NCBI GenBank assembly: GCA_002324875.1
Contig: NTJG01000005.1
Coordinates: forward strand, 1-64,000
DNA length: 64,000 nt
Origin: Lysobacteraceae bacterium NML93-0793
Lineage (GTDB): Bacteria; Pseudomonadota; Gammaproteobacteria; Xanthomonadales; Xanthomonadaceae
Direction: 5' to 3'
The notes below the pieces were generated by a model. That model searched no databases and had not been told where the DNA came from. It saw only the letters and a list, made by a program, of their open reading frames with translations. This document shows, one piece after another, positions 8,832 through 22,590 of this stretch. The position numbers were made by a program, and so were the translations under genes. How positions within the stretch are numbered: the first letter of the stretch is position 1; the number at the start of each line of letters is the position of its first letter.

Positions 8832-9602
8832 TCAGACCACGAACTGCTCGATGAGAATGCGTTCCTCGAGATTGTGCTCGGGGTCGAACAGCAGGGTGAC
8901 GGTGTGCGTGCGCGATTCGTGGATGGTGACTTCCACCACGTCGCGCACCTCGTGCGAATCGGCGGTGACGCTGACCGGCCGCTTGTAGGGATCGAGAATC
9001 CGGAACCGCACTTCGGTTTCCGCAAGCAGGATCGCGCCGCGCCAGCGTCGCGGCCGGAACGGCGCGATCGGCGTCAACGCGACCACGCCGGCGCCGAGCG
9101 GCAGGATCGGGCCGTGCGCGGAGAAGTTGTAGGCGGTGCTGCCCGCAGCGGTCGACAGGATCACACCGTCGGCCACCAGCTCCTCCAGTCGCGTGATGCC
9201 GTTGAGATCGATGCGCAGATGCGCCGCCTGACGGGTCTGACGCAGCAGCGAGACCTCGTTGTAGGCCAGTGACGTCACCCGGGTGCCGGCTTCGGTTTCG
9301 GCGGTCATCTCCAGCGGTCGCAGCACGGCGGGCTCGGCGCGCGCGATGCGCGGCAGCAGCGCGTCGCTGCGATGCTGGTTCATCAGGAAACCGACGGTGC
9401 CGAGCTTCATGCCGTACACCGGCTTGCCCAGATGCCCGTGGCGATGCAGCGTCTGCAGCATGAAGCCGTCGCCGCCCAGGGCCACGAGCACGTCCGCATC
9501 CGCCGGTTCGCACTGAGCGTGCGAGGCGGTCAGTGCGGACAGGGCACGTTGCGCCTCGTCGGCCTGGCTGGCGACGAAGGCGATGCGGGGTGAATCGGTC
9601 AT
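8832..9602 (-). CDS. nadK: NAD kinase
   Basis: A 256-residue cytoplasmic enzyme that phosphorylates NAD to NADP. It carries the family's GGDG motif at residues 43-46 (the Asp is the catalytic base), the NE motif in YNEVSLLR, and the [13 protein letters not shown] nucleotide-binding loop. The length is slightly short of the usual 270-300 residues but all motifs are present, as in other Xanthomonadaceae. The ATG at 9602 starts [12 protein letters not shown], the first Rossmann strand. Confidence 0.95.
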   Translation of the reverse strand: MTDSPRIAFVASQADEAQRALSALTASHAQCEPADADVLVALGGDGFMLQTLHRHGHLGKPVYGMKLGTVGFLMNQHRSDALLPRIARAEPAVLRPLEMTAETEAGTRVTSLAYNEVSLLRQTRQAAHLRIDLNGITRLEELVADGVILSTAAGSTAYNFSAHGPILPLGAGVVALTPIAPFRPRRWRGAILLAETEVRFRILDPYKRPVSVTADSHEVRDVVEVTIHESRTHTVTLLFDPEHNLEERILIEQFVV

Positions 9603-9747
9603 CGGCGAACCCGGTGAAGGACGACGGGCCGCAGCTTAGCGCAGCCACGGTGGCAGGCCTGCGACCGCGCGGGCCGCGGCCCGATCGACCGCGCCCCGGG
9701 ACTGCAGCATCGTCCCGATGCACTCGGGCCGGCGGCATCGTCTCGCC

Positions 9748-9770
9748 GGGCGCCGCGCGTGGCGGCGCCC
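9748..9770 (-). terminator. Hairpin after the glutamate dehydrogenase gene
   Basis: A perfect 9-bp stem (GGGCGCCGC / GCGGCGCCC) with a five-base loop begins nine bases after the stop at 9779. There is no T run, so it may be an RNA-stabilising or Rho-assisted end rather than a classic terminator. Confidence 0.35.
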
Positions 9771-9778
9771 TTGCACCG

Positions 9779-12700
9779 TCAGCTGCGCTGCACGAGCTGC
9801 GACACGCGCTGCACGGCGACCGACGCGGTCGGGTAATCCAGCGCCTTCTGCGCCGACAGCTCACCGAGCATCGCCAGCGTGAAGCGCAGCGCCGAATCGT
9901 CGCGTGCGAGCCACGCGGCGACCTTGTCCTCCGGCGTGGCGCCCGGCATCGCCAGCACCTGCGACACCAGTGCGCGGTGCTGTTCGCCCAGTTCCTCGCG
10001 CAGCACGCCGCGTGCGACGGCATGCCAGCGGCCGTCGACTTCCAGCGCATCGATCTGGCTGGTCAGCCACGGCAGGTTCAAGGCCTCGCCCAGACGGAAG
10101 TGCAGACGCGCCACGTCGACCGGCTTCTGCCGGCGTTCGCTGGCGACCTCGATGATGTCCCAGGCCGACTCCAGATACGGCAGTGCGGCCAGTTGCCCCG
10201 CGAGATCCTCGGGCACGCCCTTGTCGCGCCATGTCTGCAGGCTGGCATCGTGCTCGGCGCGCTGGCCGTCGGCGATGATCTGCCGGCCGTTGCGGATCGC
10301 ATGGAAGCCGTCGTGGTAGCGCTCGACCGCGGTGGTGATGTCCGGGATCGCGCCGGGGCGCGCCAGCAGCCAGCGGGTGAACGCACGTTGCAGGTTCCAG
10401 ATCACCTGCAGCGCATCGACCTGCACCGATTCGGGCACCGTGCCGTCGAGCGCGTCGATGCGGTTCCACAGCGTGCGCGCCTCGATCGTCTCGCGGGTGA
10501 TCGTGAACGCCTTGGCGACCTCGCCCGGTGTCCGGCCGCTGTCCTCCTGCATGCGCATCAGGAACGTCGCGCCCATGCGGTTGATCATCTGGTTGGTCAC
10601 CGCGGTCGCGATGATCTCGCGCTTGAGACGGTGGTCCTCCATGAACGCGGCGTACTTCTTCTGCAGCGGCAGCGGGAAATAGCGCTGCAGTTCGCGCGAC
10701 AGATACGGGTCCTCCGGAATGTCGGACGCCAGCATCTGGTCGAACGCGACGAGCTTGCTGTAGGACAGCAGCACCGAGAGCTCGGGTCGGGTGAGGCCCT
10801 GGCCCTTGGCCTTGCGCTCGGAAATCTCGGCATCCGAGGGCAGGAACTCGATCTGGCGGTCGAGCAGGCCCTGGGCTTCCAGCGTGCGGATGAAGTGCCG
10901 CTTCGAGCCCAGGCGCGAGACGCTCATGCGTTCCATCAGGCTCAGTGCCTGGTTCTGCCGGTAGTTGTCCCACAGCACCAGTTCGGCGACCTCGTCGGTC
11001 ATCGAGGCCAGCAGCTTGTTGCGCGCCGGCACCGTGAGCTTCTTCGACTGCACCACGGCGTTGAGCAGGATCTTGATGTTGACCTCGTGGTCCGAGGTGT
11101 CCACACCGGCCGAGTTGTCGATGAAGTCGGTATTGAGCAGCACGCCGTGCTGGGCGGCCTCGATGCGGCCGAGCTGGGTGAGACCGAGATTGCCGCCCTC
11201 GCCCACCACCTTGCAGCGCAGGTCGCGGCCGTCGACGCGCAGCGGATTGTTCGCCCGGTCGCCGACGTCGGCATGTGTCTCGCTCGAGGCCTTGACGTAG
11301 GTGCCGATGCCGCCGTTCCACAGCAGATCGACCGGCGCGCGCAGGATCGCCGACATCAGCTCGTTCGGGCTGATCGAGGTCGCATCACCCTCGATACCCA
11401 GCGCTTCGCGCGCCTCGGCCGACAGCGGAATCGACTTCGCGCTGCGCGGCCACACGCCGCCGCCTTTGGCGATCAGGGTGGTGTCGTAGTCCTCCCAGCT
11501 CGAACGCGGCAGCGCGAACATGCGCTGACGCTCCTTGAACGAACGCGCAGCATCCGGTGCCGGATCGATGAAGATGTGGCGGTGGTCGAACGCGGCGATC
11601 AGTCGGATGTGCTCGCTGAGCAGCATGCCGTTGCCGAACACGTCACCGGACATGTCACCGACGCCCACGCAGGTGAAGTCCTCGGCCTGCGAATTGCGAC
11701 CCATCGCGCGGAAGTGACGCTTGACCGACTCCCACGCGCCGCGCGCGGTGATGCCCATGCCCTTGTGGTCGTATCCGACCGAACCGCCCGAGGCGAAGGC
11801 ATCGTCGAGCCAGAAGCCGTGCTCGCGGGCGATGCCGTTGGCGGTGTCGGAGAACGTGGCCGTGCCCTTGTCGGCCGCGACCACGAGATAGGGATCGTTG
11901 TCGTCGTGCCGCACCACGTCGCGCGGCGGCACGATCTCGCCGTCGACGATGTTGTCGGTGATCTCCAGCAGGCCGTTGATGAAGAGCGTGTAGCAGGCGA
12001 CACCTTCGGCGAACTGGGCATCGCGGTCACCGCCGGCCGGCGGCCGCTTGACGATGAAGCCGCCCTTGGAGCCGACCGGCACGATGACCGTGTTCTTGAC
12101 CATCTGCGCCTTGACCAGGCCCAGGACCTCGGTGCGGAAATCCTCGCGACGGTCCGACCAGCGCAGGCCGCCGCGCGCGACGGGACCGAAACGCAGGTGG
12201 ATACCTTCCACGCGCGGTCCGTAGACGAAGATCTCGCGGTAGGGACGCGGCTTCGGCAGGTCCGGCACGCGTGCCGAATCGAACTTGAAGCTGATGGTCT
12301 CGAGCAGGTCACCGCTCTTCGCGCGCTGGTAGTAGCTCGTGCGCAGCGTCGCGTCGATGACGCCGAGATAGCTGCGCAGGATGCGGTCCTCGTCGAGGCT
12401 CGACACACGGTCGAGCAGGCCCTTGAGCGCGCTCCGCGCGGCCTCGTATCGCGTGGCGCGCTCGGCGCCGCGGGCATCGAGCAACGGCTGCAGCGCGGTG
12501 CGCGTCGCCTCGTCACCGGCGGACAGCGCCTGCAGCTGGGCGGCGAAGGCGTGCGCGCCGTCCTCGATCTGCGCGCGGCCCGCGTGGCCGATCGTCGGAT
12601 CGAAGCGCGCTTCGAACACCTCGACCAGCAGCCGCGCGAGCAGCGGATAGCGGCCCAGGGTGTCCTCGACGTAGGCCTGCGAGAACGGCACGCCGACCTG

Positions 12701-14800
12701 CAGCAGGTACTTGCAGTAGCCGCGCAGCATCGCGATCTGGCGCCAGTCGAGATCCGCGGCCAGCACCAGGCGGTTGAAGCCGTCGTTCTCGGCGTCGCCC
12801 TGCCACGCGCGCGCGAAGGCCTCGGTGAACGCGGCCGCGCGCGCCTCGACGTCGATCGCGCCGGTCAGCGCCTCGACATGGAAGTCCTGGATGTACAGCG
12901 GCGTGCCGTCGACCTCGATGCGCGTGGGATGCTCGGTGAGCACGCGCAGGCCGAGGTTCTCCATCACCGGCAGCACGTCCGACAGCGGGATGTCGCTGCC
13001 GCGCCGGTAGAGCTTGAGGTGCAGCACGTCGTCGCCGTCATCGACCGACGACCGGGTGTAGAAGCTCAGCTGCAGCGTCTCCGACGACGCCAGCGCGGCC
13101 AGCTTCTCGACGTCGGTCGCGGCCACGGCCGGCGACGCCTGCTCGATGTAGGCCGGCGACAGCATCCGCCCGATCCGCCCGGCCAGGCGCAGGCCCTCGC
13201 CTTCGCCGTGCCGCGCGACCAGTTCGTCGCGCAGGTTGTCCTGCCAGTTGCGCACGATCGCCTGCAGCGCCTGTTCCAGCGCGCCGACGTCGACGTCGAC
13301 ATGCGCATCGGCGCGCGGACGCACGATCAGGTGCAACTGGGCCAGCGGCGATTCGCCGAGCACCACGCTGGCATCGACGTGGTCGGCGTGCATGACCTCG
13401 CGCAGCAGTTGCTCGATGCGCCGGCGCACGTCGGTATTGAAGCGGTCGCGCGGGATGTAGACCAGCACCGAGTAGAAGCGGCCGTAGCGGTCCTTGCGCA
13501 GGAACAGGCGGCTGCGCACGCGCTCCTGCAGACCGAGGATGCCGGTGCCGAGACGGAACAGTTCATCGGCCGTCGACTGGAACAGCTCGTCGCGCGGCAG
13601 GGTTTCGAGCAGATGGCGCAGCGCCTTGCCGCTGTGACCGGTGGGCTTTAGGCCCGATTCGCTCATCACGTGCTCGAAGCGCTCGCGCACCAGCGGGATG
13701 TCCCACGGGCGTCGCGTGTAGGCGCTGGACGTGTAGAGACCGACGAACCGCTGCTCGCCGATCACGTTGCCCTTGGCGTCGTAGCGCAGGATGCCGATGT
13801 AATCCATGTAGCCGGGGCGATGCACGGTGGACCGCGCACTGGTCTTGGTCAGGATCAGTGCGTCCACTTCACCCGCGCGGCGCAGTGCGTCGGCGCCCAG
13901 CTCGCTCAAGGGGCGCGATTTCACCGCAGCCGGCGTGCGCAGCAGGCCGAGACCGCTGTCGGCCACCGCCTCCAGCACGTCGTCCCCGCTCTTGCGACGC
14001 ACCTGGTACTCGCGATAGCCGAAGAAGGTGAAATGGTCGCTCGCCGCCCAGCGCAGGAACTCCTGCGCCTCGCGCCGGCTCGCGTCGCCCACCGGCATCG
14101 GCCGGCTGTCCAGGTCCGCCGCGATCTGCTGCATGCGCTCGCGCATCGGGCCCCAGTCGGCGACGATCGCGCGCACTTCGCCCAGCACCTTGCGCACGGC
14201 CGCTTCGATCCGCGTGTTGTCCTCGGGCGTCTGGCGGTCGATCTCCAGATGCATCACCGATTCCGTTTCGCCCTCGCCGACACCGGTGAGGCGTCCGCTG
14301 CGGTCACGCGCGATCTGTACCACCGGATGGCCGAGCACGTGCACGCCGATGCCCTGCTCGGCCAGCGCCATCGTCACCGAATCGACGAGGAACGGCATGT
14401 CGTCGTTGACCACCTGCAGCACGGTGTGCGGCGATTCCCAGCCGTGGGTCTTCAGCACCGGATTGAACAGGCGCACGTTCGCGGTGCCCGGCTTGCGCTT
14501 GGCGGCGAATTCGAACAGGTCGGCCGCGAGCGCGGCCCAGCCGTCCGCGGTATGGAGCGGAATCTCCTCCTCGGTCATGCGCCGGTAGAACGCCTCGGCA
14601 AAGGCGCTGGCATCACGGTGCGCCGCCTTGCCCGCGCGGCGGCGCACGGCGTCGAAGATCGGGGCGAGCAGGCCCGATGCCGCCGGCACCTTGCGTGCCG
14701 TGGCCGGGGCCTTGGAGGGCGCCTTCGCCGATGTCTTGGCAGCGGCTTTGGACGCGGGATTCGTTGCGGATTTCGTACCGGTCTTGCGGGATGTGCTCAT
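9779..14800 (-). CDS. gdhB: NAD-specific glutamate dehydrogenase, large (GDH-180) type
   Basis: A 1673-residue enzyme of the about 180-kDa class that oxidatively deaminates glutamate to 2-oxoglutarate and ammonia with NAD. The long N-terminal half holds the family's ACT-like regulatory regions; the catalytic core begins near residue 860, with GPVARGGLRWSDRREDF and then PVGSKGGF around 908, carrying the substrate-binding lysines. This class is catabolic and often allosterically controlled. The first 42 or so residues are unusually rich in Lys, Ala, Ser and Thr (KAAAKTSAKAPSKAP) and look like a disordered tail added to the usual start. The ATG at 14800 has only a weak ribosome-binding site. The product feeds directly into the SucAB-Lpd complex encoded elsewhere in this window. 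Confidence 0.95.
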   Translation of the reverse strand: MSTSRKTGTKSATNPASKAAAKTSAKAPSKAPATARKVPAASGLLAPIFDAVRRRAGKAAHRDASAFAEAFYRRMTEEEIPLHTADGWAALAADLFEFAAKRKPGTANVRLFNPVLKTHGWESPHTVLQVVNDDMPFLVDSVTMALAEQGIGVHVLGHPVVQIARDRSGRLTGVGEGETESVMHLEIDRQTPEDNTRIEAAVRKVLGEVRAIVADWGPMRERMQQIAADLDSRPMPVGDASRREAQEFLRWAASDHFTFFGYREYQVRRKSGDDVLEAVADSGLGLLRTPAAVKSRPLSELGADALRRAGEVDALILTKTSARSTVHRPGYMDYIGILRYDAKGNVIGEQRFVGLYTSSAYTRRPWDIPLVRERFEHVMSESGLKPTGHSGKALRHLLETLPRDELFQSTADELFRLGTGILGLQERVRSRLFLRKDRYGRFYSVLVYIPRDRFNTDVRRRIEQLLREVMHADHVDASVVLGESPLAQLHLIVRPRADAHVDVDVGALEQALQAIVRNWQDNLRDELVARHGEGEGLRLAGRIGRMLSPAYIEQASPAVAATDVEKLAALASSETLQLSFYTRSSVDDGDDVLHLKLYRRGSDIPLSDVLPVMENLGLRVLTEHPTRIEVDGTPLYIQDFHVEALTGAIDVEARAAAFTEAFARAWQGDAENDGFNRLVLAADLDWRQIAMLRGYCKYLLQVGVPFSQAYVEDTLGRYPLLARLLVEVFEARFDPTIGHAGRAQIEDGAHAFAAQLQALSAGDEATRTALQPLLDARGAERATRYEAARSALKGLLDRVSSLDEDRILRSYLGVIDATLRTSYYQRAKSGDLLETISFKFDSARVPDLPKPRPYREIFVYGPRVEGIHLRFGPVARGGLRWSDRREDFRTEVLGLVKAQMVKNTVIVPVGSKGGFIVKRPPAGGDRDAQFAEGVACYTLFINGLLEITDNIVDGEIVPPRDVVRHDDNDPYLVVAADKGTATFSDTANGIAREHGFWLDDAFASGGSVGYDHKGMGITARGAWESVKRHFRAMGRNSQAEDFTCVGVGDMSGDVFGNGMLLSEHIRLIAAFDHRHIFIDPAPDAARSFKERQRMFALPRSSWEDYDTTLIAKGGGVWPRSAKSIPLSAEAREALGIEGDATSISPNELMSAILRAPVDLLWNGGIGTYVKASSETHADVGDRANNPLRVDGRDLRCKVVGEGGNLGLTQLGRIEAAQHGVLLNTDFIDNSAGVDTSDHEVNIKILLNAVVQSKKLTVPARNKLLASMTDEVAELVLWDNYRQNQALSLMERMSVSRLGSKRHFIRTLEAQGLLDRQIEFLPSDAEISERKAKGQGLTRPELSVLLSYSKLVAFDQMLASDIPEDPYLSRELQRYFPLPLQKKYAAFMEDHRLKREIIATAVTNQMINRMGATFLMRMQEDSGRTPGEVAKAFTITRETIEARTLWNRIDALDGTVPESVQVDALQVIWNLQRAFTRWLLARPGAIPDITTAVERYHDGFHAIRNGRQIIADGQRAEHDASLQTWRDKGVPEDLAGQLAALPYLESAWDIIEVASERRQKPVDVARLHFRLGEALNLPWLTSQIDALEVDGRWHAVARGVLREELGEQHRALVSQVLAMPGATPEDKVAAWLARDDSALRFTLAMLGELSAQKALDYPTASVAVQRVSQLVQRS

Positions 14801-14917
14801 GACGACAGAAGGTCCGATGCAATGAGGCCCGCGTTCTCACGCGGGCCGACAGGAAAGAAGAATGGGTGCGCCTCGCCGTGGGCGAGGACGTGATCCGGCA
14901 CCCTCGACGCAGCCGCA

Positions 14918-14940
14918 CATCCGCGCAGGCTGCGCGGATG
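14918..14940. repeat. Perfect hairpin between the acyl-CoA dehydrogenase and gdhB genes
   Basis: CATCCGCGCA, a three-base loop, then TGCGCGGATG: a perfect 10-bp stem. It lies 45 bp after the stop of the acyl-CoA dehydrogenase gene and has no T run. It could act as a transcript end or RNA stabiliser. Confidence 0.4.
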
Positions 14941-14984
14941 CGGGACACGTTGGACGGGGCGCGGCGCCGGGATCACGGACAGGC

Positions 14985-16133
<1,149 letters not shown>

Positions 16134-16293
16134 GGCGCCGCCACTCCTGTCGTAGACAATCCGGCAATTGTAGCGACGAACGCGCATCCGCATATGCATC
16201 GTCGATGGCGCGACGCAGCATAAATCGGCCTTGAACCACGACCCGCGCCCCCTTGAGACGGGCGCCGTTCCGTGCTGGCCCGTCGTGCGCGCC

Positions 16294-16323
16294 TTGACCA
16301 TCGGTGCCCCGCCCGCGGACAAT
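16294..16323 (+). promoter_or_regulatory. Sigma-70-like promoter of the regulator-metH operon
   Basis: TTGACC at 16294-16299 and GACAAT at 16318-16323 with an 18-bp spacer. This predicts a transcript start near 16330, at the edge of the palindrome described next. Confidence 0.6.
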
Positions 16324-16330
16324 CATCGCT

Positions 16331-16342
16331 GTATCGCGATAC
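16331..16342. promoter_or_regulatory. Perfect palindrome GTATCGCGATAC, candidate operator
   Basis: A 12-bp perfect palindrome placed at about +1 to +12 of the predicted transcript and ending ten bases before the ATG of the ArsR-type regulator. Its position suits a repressor that blocks transcription start, most simply autoregulation by the adjacent gene. Binding is inferred, not shown. Confidence 0.55.
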
Positions 16343-16352
16343 GGAGATATTT

Positions 16353-17285
16353 ATGGACCTCGAAGCCTGGTCGGCCCGCCTCAAGACGCTTGCCGATCCG
16401 ACCCGCGTGCGCCTGCTCGCATTGCTGGAAATCGAGGAGCTCACGGTCGCCGAGCTGTCGTCCATCACCCGCCTCGCCCAGCCGCGCGTCTCCACCCACC
16501 TCGCGCGTCTCAAGGACGCCAACCTGGTGCGCGACCGGCGCGCCGGCGTGTCGGCCTACTACCGCTTCGACGACGCCGCGCTCGATCCGGCCCAGCGCGC
16601 CCTGTGGCAGGCCCTCAGCACCGGAAGCGACGATCCCCTGCTGCGCCAGGATGCCGAGCGCCTGCCGGGCGTGCTCGCGATGCGTGCCGCCGACCAGAAC
16701 TGGGCCGACACCGTGGCCGGCGACATGGAACGGCACTACTCGCCCGGACGCACCTGGGAGGCATTGGCACGCTCGGCGCTGCCCCTGCTCGAGACCGGCG
16801 ACGTGCTCGACATCGCGTCCGGCGACGGCGTGCTGGCCGAACTGCTGGCGCCGCACGCGCATCGCTACATCTGTCTCGACGCCAGCCGCCGCGTCGTCGC
16901 CGCCTCGGCCGAGCGGCTCAAGCGCTTCGCCAACGTGGACGTGCGCGAGGGCGACATGCACGCGCTGCCGTTCGAGGACGCCAGCTTCGATCTGGTCGTG
17001 CTGATGCATGCGCTCACCTATGCCAGCAAGCCCGCGCAGGCCGTCACCGAAGCCGCCCGCGTGCTGCGGCCCGGCGGCCGTCTGCTGCTGTCGAGTCTCG
17101 ACCGCCATGGTCACGAAGCCGTCGTCCAGGCCTACGGCCACGCCAACCTCGGCTTTCCCGACAAGGAGCTGCGCCGCTTCGTCACCAGGGCGGAACTCGA
17201 GATCCACAGCGCCGAAACCGTGACCCGCGAGAAGCGTCCGCCGCATTTCCAGGTGATCTCGATCATCGCCCGGAAGCCGGAATGA
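16353..17285 (+). CDS. ArsR-family regulator fused to a SAM-dependent methyltransferase domain
   Basis: A 310-residue two-domain protein. Residues 1-95 form a winged helix of the ArsR type ([20 protein letters not shown], then the recognition helix around [13 protein letters not shown]) without the metal-binding cysteines of arsenic sensors. From about residue 140 a class I methyltransferase fold follows, with motif [10 protein letters not shown] and a later [13 protein letters not shown] segment. The ATG at 16353 has GGAG upstream. Its stop overlaps the start of the first metH gene as ATGA. Such fusions next to metH are a Xanthomonadaceae pattern; ArsR-type sensors of S-adenosylhomocysteine (SahR) control the methionine cycle in other proteobacteria, so sensing SAM or SAH through the C-terminal domain is a reasonable inference. 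Confidence 0.85.
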   Translation: MDLEAWSARLKTLADPTRVRLLALLEIEELTVAELSSITRLAQPRVSTHLARLKDANLVRDRRAGVSAYYRFDDAALDPAQRALWQALSTGSDDPLLRQDAERLPGVLAMRAADQNWADTVAGDMERHYSPGRTWEALARSALPLLETGDVLDIASGDGVLAELLAPHAHRYICLDASRRVVAASAERLKRFANVDVREGDMHALPFEDASFDLVVLMHALTYASKPAQAVTEAARVLRPGGRLLLSSLDRHGHEAVVQAYGHANLGFPDKELRRFVTRAELEIHSAETVTREKRPPHFQVISIIARKPE

Positions 17286-18375
17286 GCTGGCTGCATCCCG
17301 ACCGCGTCGCCGCGCTCGACACCGCGCTCGCGAACCGCATTCTCGTGCTCGATGGCGCGATGGGCACGATGATCCAGCGGCATGAGCTCTCCGAGGCCGA
17401 CTATCGCGGCGAGCGCTTCGCGCAGGGCTTCGATGCCCTGCACGCGGCCGAGGGGCATGCGCACGGCGCTGGCTGTGGCTGCGAAGGACACGACCAGCGC
17501 GGCAACAACGATCTGCTAACCCTCACCCGGCCCGACATCATCCAGGGCATCCACGCCGACTATCTCGCCGCGGGCGCGGACATCGTCGAGACCAACACCT
17601 TCAACTCGACCGCGGTGTCACTGGCCGATTACCGCCTGCAGCATCTCGTCCACGAGCTCAATCGCGAAGGTGCGGCCCTGGCGCGTGCCGCCTGCGATGC
17701 GGCGCAGGCGCAGACGCCCGACCGGCCGCGCTTCGTCGCCGGCATCCTCGGCCCGACAAGCCGTACCGCGTCGATCAGTCCGGATGTCAACGATCCCGGC
17801 TATCGCGCCGTGACCTTCGACGAGCTGGTGGCGATCTATCGCGACGCCGCGCATGGGCTCATCGAAGGCGGCGCCGACATCCTGATGGTCGAGACTGTGT
17901 TCGACACGCTCAATGCCAAGGCCGCGCTGTACGCGATCGAGACCGTGTTCGACGAGCGCGGTGGCCGCCTGCCGGTGATGATCTCCGGCACCATCACCGA
18001 TGCGTCCGGCCGCACGCTGTCGGGCCAGACCGCCGAGGCATTCTGGTATTCGCTGCAGCATGCGCGACCGCACGCCGTGGGCCTGAACTGCGCGCTCGGT
18101 GCCAAGGACCTGCGTCCGCACGTCGAGACGCTGTCGCAGGTCGCGCAGACTTACGTCTCCTGCCATCCGAATGCCGGCCTGCCGAATGCATTCGGCGGCT
18201 ACGACGAAACGCCCGAGGACATGGCCGGGGTGCTGCGCGAGTTCGCGACCGCCGGCCTGCTCAACATCGTCGGGGGCTGCTGCGGCACCTCGCCCGACCA
18301 CATCCGCGCGATCGCCGAAGCGGTGCGCGATGTCGCGCCGCGTGTGCCGGCGTCGCAGGCCGTGGAGCACGCAGC

Positions 18376-18379
<4 letters not shown>
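17282..18379 (+). CDS. metH: Methionine synthase, homocysteine-binding module (split MetH, part 1)
   Basis: A 365-residue protein equal to the N-terminal homocysteine S-methyltransferase barrel of cobalamin-dependent MetH. It begins [10 protein letters not shown], has the conserved NTFNST loop, and supplies the three zinc ligands that activate homocysteine: Cys270 in GLNCALG and Cys333-Cys334 in GGCCGTSP. In most bacteria this barrel is fused to the folate and B12 modules; here it ends at its own stop and the rest follows in a second gene overlapping by ATGA. It contains an inserted His/Gly/Cys-rich loop ([17 protein letters not shown], near residue 60) that is absent from many homologues. 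It is coupled by ATGA to the regulator upstream. Confidence 0.95.
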
Positions 18380-21060
<2,681 letters not shown>

Positions 21061-21144
21061 ACGCCGCGGCGGCCGATGGACACACGGCCGCGACCGGGTG
21101 ACCACTAGGATGGCGCGTCCCGAACGCCATCCAAGGACGCCCCC

Positions 21145-22548
21145 ATGCTTCGACGCTCCGGCCCGCTCGCCGCCCTTGCCGTCATCGCGCTCGCCGCCTG
21201 CGGCGGACGCGAGCCCGATGCCGCAGCCCCGGTCGCCGACGAGCGCGCGGAGCGCGGCGATCTCCTCGTCATCGACAACGCCCGCGTCTTCGACGGCGAA
21301 CGCGACCTCGGCACGGTGGCGCTGGTGCTCCGCGACGGCCGCATCGAGCGCATCGAGGCCGCGGGCTCGGAGGTCCTGCCCGCGGATGTCGAGCGCATCG
21401 ACTACAGCGGACGCCACATCATTCCGGGGCTGGTCAACGCCCATGCCCACGTCGGCAACACCGAGGGCACCGAGCACGGCGACCGCTTCTACATGCGCGA
21501 CATCGTGGTCCGCGACCTGCGCCAGTTCCAGGCCTACGGCGTGACCACCCTGGTCTCGCTGGGCATGAACGGCGCGGCGTTTCCACAGATCCGCGCCGAG
21601 GTGGCCGGTGATCCGGGCCTCGGTGCGCAGCTCTTCGGGGCCGGCGCCGGCGTCGGCACGTCCGACGGCGCGCCACCGGCGGCGAACATGGGGCTGGAAC
21701 AGGACCCTGTGGCGCGACCGACCGATGCGGCCTCCGCCCGCGAGGCGGTACGCGCGCAGGCCGAGACCGGTGTCGACGTGATCAAGCTCTGGGTCGACGA
21801 TCTGGGTGGCAAGGCGCCGGAGATGACCCCCGAGGTCTACCGGGCGGCGATCGAGGAAGCGCATCGTCACGATCTGCTGGTCGCCGCGCACATCCACGAT
21901 CTCGCGCCGGCCGCGGATCTCGTCGCCAGCGGCGTCGACATCATCGCGCACGGCGTGCGCGACCAGCCGATCTACGCCGCGCTGGCCGCAGCGATGCGCG
22001 AGGCCGGCACGGGCTACATCGCCACGCTGCAGATCGACGAAGCCAACTACATCTACGCCGAACATCCCGAATGGCTGGACACCCCGTTCCTGCGCAACGC
22101 CCTGCCGGAAGCCGTCGTGCGCCAGTGGTCGGACGCCGAGTGGCGGGCCACCAAGCTGGCGGATCCCGCGACGCAGCGCGCCCGGGATGCCGTGGCGATG
22201 AACCTGCGCAATCTCGCCACCCTGCGCGAGTCCGGTGTCGCGATCGGATTCGGCACCGACGCCGGTGCGCTGCCCCATCGCGTGGCCGGATTCGCCGAAC
22301 ACCGCGAACTCGAACTGATGCTGCAGGCCGGCTACACGCCACAGCAGGCGCTGACCGTCGCCACGCGCGATTCGGCCCGGCTGTTGCAGCTCGACGATCG
22401 CGGTCTGCTGCAGCCCGGCCGGCGCGCGGATTTCGTCGTGCTGTCGGCCGATCCGCTGGCCGACATCCGCAACACGCGCCGCATCGAAGCGGTCTGGCAG
22501 GCCGGTCGCCAGGTGGCCGGCCCGGTCGGCGAGTACGCCATCGACTGA
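21145..22548 (+). CDS. Amidohydrolase-family lipoprotein
   Basis: A 467-residue envelope metallohydrolase. The N-terminus ends in the lipobox LAAC (Cys19), so it is probably anchored to a membrane. The amidohydrolase barrel opens with the metal motif [14 protein letters not shown] and continues with [10 protein letters not shown] (candidate metal-bridging Lys), AAHIHDL, an IAHG His, and GTDAGALPH with the catalytic Asp; the C-terminus returns to the composite beta domain ([12 protein letters not shown]). Relatives hydrolyse cyclic amides, dipeptides or related bonds; the substrate here is unknown. The start has AAGGA upstream. The gene follows metH after 84 bp and is convergent with the hydrolase at 22591. 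Confidence 0.88.
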   Translation: MLRRSGPLAALAVIALAACGGREPDAAAPVADERAERGDLLVIDNARVFDGERDLGTVALVLRDGRIERIEAAGSEVLPADVERIDYSGRHIIPGLVNAHAHVGNTEGTEHGDRFYMRDIVVRDLRQFQAYGVTTLVSLGMNGAAFPQIRAEVAGDPGLGAQLFGAGAGVGTSDGAPPAANMGLEQDPVARPTDAASAREAVRAQAETGVDVIKLWVDDLGGKAPEMTPEVYRAAIEEAHRHDLLVAAHIHDLAPAADLVASGVDIIAHGVRDQPIYAALAAAMREAGTGYIATLQIDEANYIYAEHPEWLDTPFLRNALPEAVVRQWSDAEWRATKLADPATQRARDAVAMNLRNLATLRESGVAIGFGTDAGALPHRVAGFAEHRELELMLQAGYTPQQALTVATRDSARLLQLDDRGLLQPGRRADFVVLSADPLADIRNTRRIEAVWQAGRQVAGPVGEYAID

Positions 22549-22590
22549 TCGCGCGGACGTCCCGGCCCGCGTCCCGCGACACGGCTGCGG

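Noticed and set aside
8653-8988. Plus-strand small ORF starting MSLIRLWARALLAL with GAGGAA upstream
   Set aside because: The start looks plausible, but more than half of it is antisense to nadK and the second half has no coding character.
9533-13651. Plus-strand open frame of about 1370 codons antisense to gdhB
   Set aside because: No recognisable motif, biased Arg/Gln/His content, and it also runs into the NAD kinase gene; the minus-strand dehydrogenase explains the region.
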